Origin: Elusimicrobia bacterium RIFCSPHIGHO2_02_FULL_57_9
Lineage (GTDB): Bacteria; Elusimicrobiota; Elusimicrobia; UBA1565; UBA9628
Direction of reading: 5' to 3'
DNA: 11,491 bases
NCBI GenBank assembly: GCA_001800015.1
Contig: MGUO01000016.1
Span: forward strand, 3,168 to 14,658
Every line of letters starts with the position of its first letter. Position 1 is the first letter of the stretch. The notes beneath the pieces were generated by a model, which did not search any database, was not told the DNA's origin, and saw only the letters and a list, made by a program, of their open reading frames with translations. Of the stretch, positions 1 through 4,061 are shown piece after piece. A program made the position numbers and the translations under genes.

Positions 1-851
1 GCGATATCTTCCTCTTCCACGCAATCCAGATGATCGGCTGAGGCGGCTTTGCTTTCTACTGCGAGCGCGACCCCGCCGCTGCGGCTCAGCTGTTCGGCAT
101 GTATTTTAGTTTTTAGTCCGGATTTTAAGGCGGCCTGCAGGACCTGCCGCGAATCCTCCGGCGTAAAATAGCCTTTTTCGCAGAAAACATCGGCAAAGCG
201 CGCCAAGCCCTCGCGCGCCACGGCGGGGATCATCTCTTCGCAGACCCGGCGCACGTACTCCTCCCGCCGTCCTGCCATTTCAGGCGGCAGGGCATGGGCG
301 CCGATAAAGGTCGCAATGATTTCAAGCGGGCCCTGGGCTGAGACCTCGCGCATCACGCGCAGCATCTTAAGCTCGGTTTCCAAATCCAGCCCGTAGCCTG
401 ATTTGGCCTCAAGGGTGGTGGTCCCGCCGGCCAGGAATTTCGCGGCCCTATCGCGCAGAGCCGCGCTCAAGGTTTCTCGGCTGGCGCCGCGCACGCCGTT
501 AACCGTGGACAATATCCCCCCCCCCGAGGCCGCGATTTCGGCGTAACCGGCTCCCTGAATGCGCTTTTCGAAATCCTCCAGGCGCGGCTGGGCGAAAACC
601 GGATGGGAATGGCTGTCGACAAAACCGGGCAAAACCACGCCGCCCTTGGCGTCGATAGGCCGCGCCGAGGAGGCGCCCTCATGGCGCAAGACCCGCTCGC
701 GCGGGCCGCTGGCCGCGATCACTCCGTCCTCGATTAAGACCGCGCCATCGAGGATCAGGCCCACCGAGGACATTTCCCTGCCGCAACGCGCCCGGTCCGG
801 GCCGGTCATGGTGAGCAATTGGCCGGCGTTGATGATCAGGGTGAAAGCCAC
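1..851 (-). CDS. hutI: Imidazolonepropionase HutI, N-terminal 283 codons (runs off the left edge)
   Basis: Third enzyme of histidine degradation: a cytosolic, metal-dependent amidohydrolase that opens 4-imidazolone-5-propanoate to N-formimino-L-glutamate. Seen: an N-terminal amidohydrolase strand (LIINAGQLLTM, residues 5-15), the metal-binding HSHPVFA motif with His81 and His83, a family-typical stretch ending in glycines (EIAASGGGI, 105-113), GTTTLEAKSGYGLDLETELK (143-162), HAEQLSRSGG (251-260) and SADHLD (271-276). The family is about 400-420 aa, so roughly 120-130 C-terminal residues lie outside the window. The GTG at 849-851 is chosen because an in-frame TAG lies four codons upstream and the next ATG (807-809) would remove the first beta-strand. 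No clear Shine-Dalgarno is visible. The gene is divergent from toxin-antitoxin module 1 and is separated from hutH/hutU by about 5 kb. A G10 run sits at codons 109-112, with the frame intact. Family identity is near certain; the exact start is less so. Confidence 0.93.
   Translation of the reverse strand, partial: MAFTLIINAGQLLTMTGPDRARCGREMSSVGLILDGAVLIEDGVIAASGPRERVLRHEGASSARPIDAKGGVVLPGFVDSHSHPVFAQPRLEDFEKRIQGAGYAEIAASGGGILSTVNGVRGASRETLSAALRDRAAKFLAGGTTTLEAKSGYGLDLETELKMLRVMREVSAQGPLEIIATFIGAHALPPEMAGRREEYVRRVCEEMIPAVAREGLARFADVFCEKGYFTPEDSRQVLQAALKSGLKTKIHAEQLSRSGGVALAVESKAASADHLDCVEEEDI
516..525. repeat. Ten-base C/G homopolymer inside hutI
   Basis: An uninterrupted run of ten C on the plus strand, read as ten G in the hutI coding strand. 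It supplies the last base of Ser109 and the codons Gly110-Gly112 of the conserved glycine patch. The reading frame is correct on both sides with exactly ten bases. A one-base change would truncate HutI early. It could be a slippage-prone site or a place where sequencing is unreliable. Confidence 0.9.
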
Positions 852-876
852 GAGCTTATTCTACAAAACCAGGACA

Positions 877-906
877 AAAATAGACCGCAACTTTTTCGGG
901 GGTCAA
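877..906 (-). promoter_or_regulatory. Possible sigma-70 promoter for hutI
   Basis: On the minus strand, TTGACC (901-906) matches the -35 consensus in 5 of 6 positions. It is followed after 18 bp by TATTTT (877-882), a 4 of 6 match to -10. The predicted start near 870 gives a leader of about 19 nt before the GTG at 851. An alternative -10 is TATATA (911-916), with a weaker -35. This is inferred from consensus matching only. Confidence 0.35.
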
Positions 907-914
907 ATCGTATA

Positions 915-920
915 TATAAT
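915..920 (+). promoter_or_regulatory. Consensus -10 hexamer upstream of antitoxin 1, without a good -35
   Basis: A perfect TATAAT on the plus strand. The hexamer 17 bp upstream (892-897, TTTTTC) is a poor -35. If used, transcription would start near 927, giving a leader that includes an ATG at 939-941 in frame with antitoxin 1 and 14 codons upstream of its chosen start. It is in an AT-rich patch, so it may be fortuitous. Confidence 0.25.
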
Positions 921-944
921 AGGCTGGGAAACTTAAAAATGACA

Positions 945-973
945 TTGACAAAATATATATCTAACCATATACT
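945..973 (+). promoter_or_regulatory. Strong sigma-70 promoter of toxin-antitoxin module 1
   Basis: TTGACA (945-950, perfect -35), a 17-bp spacer and TATACT (968-973, 5 of 6 to -10). The last -10 base is followed by 7 nt and then the antitoxin ATG at 981. The expected start of transcription is therefore at 980 or 981, with the purine at 981 favoured, and the mRNA would carry essentially no leader. No Shine-Dalgarno precedes the ATG, which fits leaderless translation. Confidence 0.75.
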
Positions 974-982
974 TAGATATAT
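955..982. promoter_or_regulatory. Candidate autoregulatory operator of module 1 (perfect 10-bp inverted repeat)
   Basis: ATATATCTAA (955-964) and TTAGATATAT (973-982) are perfect inverted repeats with an 8-bp spacer. The left arm lies in the -35/-10 spacer. The right arm covers the last -10 base, the predicted +1 and the first two bases of the antitoxin start codon. Phd/YefM antitoxins are known to repress their own promoters through such palindromes, and occupancy here would block RNA polymerase. Binding itself is inferred. Confidence 0.7.
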
Positions 983-1256
983 GGATAAGATTATACCTAT
1001 AAGCGACCTCCAGTCGAAGGCTAAGAAATACATCGAACAAGTTAAAAAAACTGACGAGCCAATCATCGTAACCCAACGCGGAAGAGCCTCCGCCGTTTTG
1101 GTCAGCTATGAGAGCTATGAGGGCTTTTTGGCCACCCAGAATGAGATGTCCTTCCCGGATTGGCAAAAAAAGCTGTCGCGGGCCCAAAAAGAATCTCGGG
1201 AAGGCAAAGGCGTTGCTTTGGAAAGCTATCTCCAAAAAAGGAAAGCAAGGTCTTGA
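981..1256 (+). CDS. Type II antitoxin, Phd/YefM family (module 1)
   Basis: A 91-aa antitoxin expected to bind and neutralise the RelE/ParE-type toxin encoded immediately downstream and to repress the operon as a complex. Seen: the Phd/YefM DNA-binding N-terminus (IPISDLQSKAKKYIEQV, residues 5-21), the core strand IIVTQRGRASAVLVSYESYEGFL (28-50) with its conserved RGR, and a charged C-terminal tail (60-91) of the toxin-wrapping type. The ATG at 981 is preferred because it gives the standard family N-terminus and coincides with the predicted +1 of a near-consensus promoter. An in-frame ATG at 939 would add 14 atypical residues. The stop overlaps the toxin start by 4 nt, implying translational coupling. 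It is recognisably related to the antitoxin at 2269-2556 (shared RGR, Y-E-x-[YF]-E-G-[FW]-L and a P-x-W segment), but the two are clearly divergent. Confidence 0.88.
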   Translation: MDKIIPISDLQSKAKKYIEQVKKTDEPIIVTQRGRASAVLVSYESYEGFLATQNEMSFPDWQKKLSRAQKESREGKGVALESYLQKRKARS

Positions 1257-1498
1257 AAATTGTCCTTCTACCTCAAGCCGAGGATAATTTAGGATCGATT
1301 CACGAGCCGCTATTTTCCAGAGTCCTGCATAGACTACAGGTCCTTAAAGAATTTCCAGAGATGGGATTTCCCATGGCAGGCCCATTCGCCGGCTGCCGCA
1401 GCACTGTAATTGATCTTTTTAGAATCGTTTATCGCATCCTTCCCTTCGATACGATTGAAATCCTCTATATTCGAGACTGCCGCCGCCGGCCGCAATAA
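1253..1498 (+). CDS. Type II toxin, RelE/ParE superfamily (module 1)
   Basis: A small (81-aa) toxin. Seen: an N-terminal strand KIVLLPQAEDNL (2-13), a helical segment with LHRLQVLKEFPEMG (25-38), and the superfamily's typical C-terminal strands LFRIVYRI (57-64) and IEILYIRDCRRRP (69-81). RelE-type members cut mRNA on the ribosome, while ParE-type members inhibit gyrase; the sequence alone does not decide which. The TTG at 1253-1255 is chosen because it overlaps the antitoxin stop (TTGA, 4 nt) and gives the family length; no independent ribosome binding site is seen. The stop codon ends one base before the convergent yajQ stop, so no terminator fits between them. Family confidence is good, exact target unknown. 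Confidence 0.82.
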   Translation: MKIVLLPQAEDNLGSIHEPLFSRVLHRLQVLKEFPEMGFPMAGPFAGCRSTVIDLFRIVYRILPFDTIEILYIRDCRRRPQ

Positions 1499-1499
1499 A

Positions 1500-1997
1500 T
1501 CAGCGGAAATTCTTAAACTGCAGCTCCAGCCCGAAACTGCCGCCGCGAAGCATCGCCATGGCCGCCTGCAGCTCATCCTTCGATTTGCCGCAAACGCGCA
1601 CCTGCTCGCCTTGAATGGAGGCGTTGACCTTGAGCTTGGCCCGCTTGATGGCGGCCGCCATCTCCTTTGCTTTGTCGGTGGGAATGCCCGATTGGATAGT
1701 CACCACCATCCGTCCGGTTTGGCCCAGGGCCGTCTCGACCTTGCCTTTCACGAAATTCTTAAGCGGCAGCCCGCGCTTGGCCATGCGCGTGTTGAGAATG
1801 TCCATGACGGCGTTGATTTTATATTCGTCCGTGGCGCGCACCGCCAAGTTCTTTTCCTTGGCGTTTAACTCGATGGAAGCCGCGCAACCCTTGAAGTCGA
1901 AGCGGTTGCTTAGCTCCTTCATCGCCACGTTGACGCATTCCGAGACGATGTTTAGATCCACCTCGCTGACCACGTCAAACGAAAATTCGGCAGCCAT
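1500..1997 (-). CDS. yajQ: YajQ-family nucleotide-binding protein
   Basis: A 165-aa cytoplasmic protein of normal family length. YajQ proteins have two ferredoxin-like domains; members in Xanthomonas and Pseudomonas bind cyclic di-GMP and act with transcription factors, and tRNA/nucleotide binding has also been reported. Seen: FSFDVVSEVDL (5-15), the conserved RFDFKG (32-37), the hinge-proximal GLPLKNF (76-82), IKRAKLKVNASIQGEQVRVCGKSKDELQ (117-144) and the hallmark C-terminus LELQFKNFR (157-165). The ATG at 1997 has an AGGAGG 6 nt upstream. The gene begins 17 nt after the stop of toxin 2 on the same strand, so it may be read through from module 2. It faces toxin 1 end to end. Whether it binds c-di-GMP in this organism cannot be judged here. 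Confidence 0.93.
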   Translation of the reverse strand: MAAEFSFDVVSEVDLNIVSECVNVAMKELSNRFDFKGCAASIELNAKEKNLAVRATDEYKINAVMDILNTRMAKRGLPLKNFVKGKVETALGQTGRMVVTIQSGIPTDKAKEMAAAIKRAKLKVNASIQGEQVRVCGKSKDELQAAMAMLRGGSFGLELQFKNFR

Positions 1998-2003
1998 AAG
2001 CAG

Positions 2004-2009
2004 CCTCCT
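2004..2009 (-). promoter_or_regulatory. Consensus Shine-Dalgarno of yajQ
   Basis: AGGAGG on the minus strand, 6 nt before the yajQ ATG, within the 17-nt gap after toxin 2. It fixes the yajQ start. It stands out because neither antitoxin and neither toxin in the window has a comparable site. Confidence 0.85.
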
Positions 2010-2014
2010 GGGTT

Positions 2015-2272
2015 TTAAGCTCGATAAATATCACGCCTATGTCCAATCCGGTAAATCAGAACCGTGCGCTGTTTTGCATCCATCTTGTATACGATGCGAT
2101 ATTCGCCCACACGGCAGGAACGCAAGCCGTGGTAAGGGCCTTGAAGAGGCTTGCCCAAAGCCGGATCAAGGCTGATGGCGTCAAACGCTTTGATAATTCT
2201 AGGCTTAAAACTTCCTTCAAGCTGCGAAAAATCTTTCGTGGCGGAAGGGACGAATTCAACGCGGGAACTCAC
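2015..2272 (-). CDS. Type II toxin, RelE/ParE superfamily (module 2)
   Basis: An 85-aa toxin. Seen: VEFVPSATKDFSQL (5-18), a helix with RIIKAFDAISLDPALGKPLQG (25-45) that matches the superfamily's L-x-x-[ND]-P-x-x-G-K-x-L pattern, and the C-terminal core CRVGEYRIVYKM (53-64), VLIYRIGHRRDIYR (71-84). The closing GHR-x-D-[VI]-Y is typical of RelE-like mRNA interferases, so RelE-type activity is somewhat more likely than gyrase poisoning. The GTG start at 2270-2272 overlaps the antitoxin stop by 4 nt (GTGA) and has no Shine-Dalgarno, implying translational coupling. It shares the [FY]RIVY core with toxin 1 but has a longer N-terminal region. yajQ follows after 17 nt. Confidence 0.88.
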   Translation of the reverse strand: MSSRVEFVPSATKDFSQLEGSFKPRIIKAFDAISLDPALGKPLQGPYHGLRSCRVGEYRIVYKMDAKQRTVLIYRIGHRRDIYRA

Positions 2273-2556
2273 CGCAGGCGGGGAAGGTTTTGTTTTTTGC
2301 CTATAACCGACTCATAACCCAGCCTTCGGCCGGCTTTGTCTTCCCGCTTTGCCGCAGCCAAAGCCCGCTTCCAAACTGGCGATGAAACGATCTCCATGGT
2401 CTCAAGCCAGCCCTCGAATTCCTCGTAACCCATCACGACGGCCTCCGGCCTGCCGCGATAGGTGATCACATAGCGCGAAAAGGCTTCCCCGGCGTCTCGA
2501 ACCATAGACAGAAACCGGCCGCGGGCCTTCGTCGTCGGCATAGTATAAGTGGGCAT
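2269..2556 (-). CDS. Type II antitoxin, Phd/YefM family (module 2)
   Basis: A 95-aa antitoxin expected to neutralise the adjacent toxin and to repress its own promoter. Seen: the N-terminal Phd/YefM segment TMPTTKARGRFLSMVRDAG (5-23), the core YVITYRGRPEAVVMGYEEFEGWLETMEI (29-56) with RGR, and a basic/charged tail (60-95). The ATG at 2554-2556 lies 6 nt after a -10 hexamer and has no Shine-Dalgarno, so a leaderless message is predicted. A second in-frame ATG five codons on (2539-2541) is a possible alternative start. The protein is a paralogue-like relative of the antitoxin at 981-1256, too divergent for recent duplication. It sits directly behind the methyltransferase gene on the same strand. 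Confidence 0.88.
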   Translation of the reverse strand: MPTYTMPTTKARGRFLSMVRDAGEAFSRYVITYRGRPEAVVMGYEEFEGWLETMEIVSSPVWKRALAAAKREDKAGRRLGYESVIGKKQNLPRLR

Positions 2557-2560
2557 AGAT

Positions 2561-2587
2561 CAAGTGTAGCAGTAAAATGTACACTTG
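2561..2587. promoter_or_regulatory. Candidate operator of module 2 (perfect 8-bp inverted repeat)
   Basis: CAAGTGTA (2561-2568) and TACACTTG (2580-2587), plus-strand reading, are perfect inverted repeats with an 11-bp spacer. One arm contains the whole -10 hexamer; the other touches the first two bases of the -35. Antitoxin-toxin complex bound here would occlude the promoter. The arm sequence differs from that of module 1, which argues against cross-regulation. Confidence 0.65.
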
Positions 2588-2591
2588 TCAA
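2563..2591 (-). promoter_or_regulatory. Sigma-70 promoter of toxin-antitoxin module 2, embedded in the end of the methyltransferase gene
   Basis: On the minus strand: TTGACA (2586-2591, perfect -35), a 17-bp spacer (2569-2585) and TACACT (2563-2568, 4 of 6 to -10). The methyltransferase TGA stop (2588-2590) lies inside the -35 hexamer. Six bases separate the -10 from the antitoxin ATG, so the A of the ATG is the predicted +1. The geometry repeats that of module 1. Confidence 0.72.
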
Positions 2592-3310
2592 TCCGCGGTT
2601 TTTTGGGCGACCGCGATGATGCTTTGCGCCGGCCAGGGCAGGAAAGCATCGATGCGGCGAAAAAGCCAGACCAGAGAATCAAACGTCTTAAGCTGTTTCT
2701 TGCCGAAATAGCTCCGCTTCAAAATCTTCCCGTTAAGATACCAGCCGGGCGTGCCGGCGCGGTTAAAGCCGAACATCCGCTCCACGGAAAATCCCGCTTT
2801 AACGAGAAGGCGGCGCAGCTCTCCTTGATGGTAGCGCCGCCGGTGCCCCGCCAACTCGTCGATGGTGCCGTAAAGCCAGGCGCCCTGCGGAAGCAGAAGC
2901 AGCAGCCTGCCCCCGGGCGCCAGCGCGCGCTGCATGTTTCTCAGCGCCGACTCATGATCGTCGATATGTTCCAGCACATTAAGGCAGATGATCGTGTCCA
3001 GGCCGCGCTCGAAGGGCGCGAAATCCTCGGACCTGAGCAAGTCCACCTGCGCGGTTTTGACGTTTGGGCTCGCCGAAAAACGCTCCTCGATGCGCCGGCG
3101 GAAATAGGGATCGATATCCGAGGCGACATAAAGCTCCCGCCTGGGGCTTAAGTGCCCGGTGATATGGCCCAGGCCCGAGCCTATCTCGAGCACGCGCCGG
3201 CCCACGAATTTTTCGAGGACGTCGGCCATCCATTGATTCAAGCAGCCGGCTTGGCCCAGCAAATGCTGGGCGTCTCGGACAAACAAATCCTCTTGGGAAG
3301 GCCCGTTCAT
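2588..3310 (-). CDS. Class I SAM-dependent methyltransferase
   Basis: A 240-aa Rossmann-fold methyltransferase; the substrate is unknown. Seen: SAM motif I VLEIGSGLGHIT (40-51), the acidic end of strand 2 in SDIDPYF (64-70), the motif LLRSEDF (91-97), motif IV ICLNVLEHIDD (108-118) and LAPGGRLLLLLPQ (130-142). A later family-specific segment, LYGTIDELAGHRRRYHQGEL (146-165), is followed by FNRAGTPGWYLNGKILKR (182-199). Proteins of this type often lie beside glycosyltransferases. The ATG at 3308-3310 shares one base with the glycosyltransferase stop (TGATG), implying coupling. A GTG at 3365-3367 would give a 58-nt overlap and 19 extra residues and is less likely. Its final codons and stop carry the -35 of toxin-antitoxin module 2. 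A role in modifying a lipid, glycan or small molecule made by its neighbours is inference. Confidence 0.87.
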   Translation of the reverse strand: MNGPSQEDLFVRDAQHLLGQAGCLNQWMADVLEKFVGRRVLEIGSGLGHITGHLSPRRELYVASDIDPYFRRRIEERFSASPNVKTAQVDLLRSEDFAPFERGLDTIICLNVLEHIDDHESALRNMQRALAPGGRLLLLLPQGAWLYGTIDELAGHRRRYHQGELRRLLVKAGFSVERMFGFNRAGTPGWYLNGKILKRSYFGKKQLKTFDSLVWLFRRIDAFLPWPAQSIIAVAQKTAD

Positions 3311-4032
3311 CAACCCGACACCCGCGCGCGTATAATCGTCAAGAGAACCGGCAGCGCGTGATGCCACCGAAGTTTCTTTCCCTCTTCATACGACCGCCCG
3401 TTATAGCTGACCGGCACTTCATACAATCTCTTTGCCTGACGGCAGATCTTGCCCAATATCTCGGCCTGTTGCTGCCAGCCGCCCGTGGCCAGGGCGCGGG
3501 CCTCCAGGAGATCGCGCCGGAAGAGGATGTAGCAGGAATAAACGTCGGTCCACGTCGTGTTGTACCAGAGGTTAAACCAGAACGTGATGATTTTATTGCC
3601 GACCTTGTGCCAGAAATAGGAAACGCGGACCCAGCTCGGGGCCAAGAAGCGCGATCCCATCACCACATCGGCGTTGAAACGAAGCACGGGGCGCAGAAGC
3701 GCGCCGTATTCGTTCGGATCGTATTCCAGATCGGCATCCTGAAAGACCACATAGTCGCCCTTGGCGGCCAAAAGCCCTTTCTTAATCGCGCCGCCCTTTC
3801 CCAGATTGGCGGCGTTCTTAATGAGCAAGGAGTAGAGGTCCTGATTTTTCTCCAGGAATTCGCGGGTTCCGTCGCGAGAACCGTCGTCAACGACGATCAC
3901 CTCCAGGCTGACGCCGTCTATTTTTTGGGCCTTGACTCGTTTTAAAACCGCGCCGACGGTCGCGATTTCATCATAAACCGGCACGATGACGGACAACAAC
4001 AGCCCCTGGCTAGATCCTTCAGAACGCACCAT
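3310..4032 (-). CDS. Family 2 glycosyltransferase, dolichol/polyprenyl-phosphate sugar synthase-like
   Basis: A 240-aa GT-A fold enzyme that probably transfers a sugar from a nucleotide sugar to a polyprenyl phosphate at the cytoplasmic face. Seen (numbered from the ATG at 4030-4032): LSVIVPVYDE (13-22), VIVVDDGSRDGT (45-56), NLGKGGAIKKGL (77-88), the metal-binding QDADLEYDP (98-106), VVMGSRF (123-129) and the acceptor-side WTDVYSCYILFRRD (161-174). There is no C-terminal membrane domain, so it is the soluble DPM1-like form. The start could be TTG 4035, ATG 4032 or GTG 4029, all consecutive; ATG is preferred. It lies 29 nt after the polytopic membrane protein and shares one base with the methyltransferase. 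A natural hypothesis, not shown by sequence, is that it supplies a lipid-linked sugar for a neighbouring envelope pathway. Confidence 0.9.
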   Translation of the reverse strand: MVRSEGSSQGLLLSVIVPVYDEIATVGAVLKRVKAQKIDGVSLEVIVVDDGSRDGTREFLEKNQDLYSLLIKNAANLGKGGAIKKGLLAAKGDYVVFQDADLEYDPNEYGALLRPVLRFNADVVMGSRFLAPSWVRVSYFWHKVGNKIITFWFNLWYNTTWTDVYSCYILFRRDLLEARALATGGWQQQAEILGKICRQAKRLYEVPVSYNGRSYEEGKKLRWHHALPVLLTIIRARVSG

Positions 4033-4061
4033 CAACCCAGTTTAGCAAAAGCGCGGCTGCC

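Noticed and set aside
819..980. Longer versions of antitoxin 1 starting at 819 or 939
   Set aside because: The upstream residues do not resemble the Phd/YefM N-terminus, the 819 start would lie in the antisense strand of hutI, and a near-consensus promoter points to 981.
945..1498. Mobile element carrying toxin-antitoxin module 1
   Set aside because: No transposase, terminal inverted repeats, target-site duplication or attachment site is visible around the module.
1647..1662. Perfect 16-bp palindrome GATGGCGGCCGCCATC
   Set aside because: It lies in the middle of yajQ and simply encodes a Met-Ala-Ala-Ala-Ile run; alanine GCG/GCC codons readily make palindromes in GC-rich genes.
3311..3367. 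Methyltransferase start at the GTG at 3365-3367
   Set aside because: It would overlap the glycosyltransferase by 58 nt and adds a low-complexity N-terminus; the ATG overlapping the preceding stop (TGATG) is a better start.
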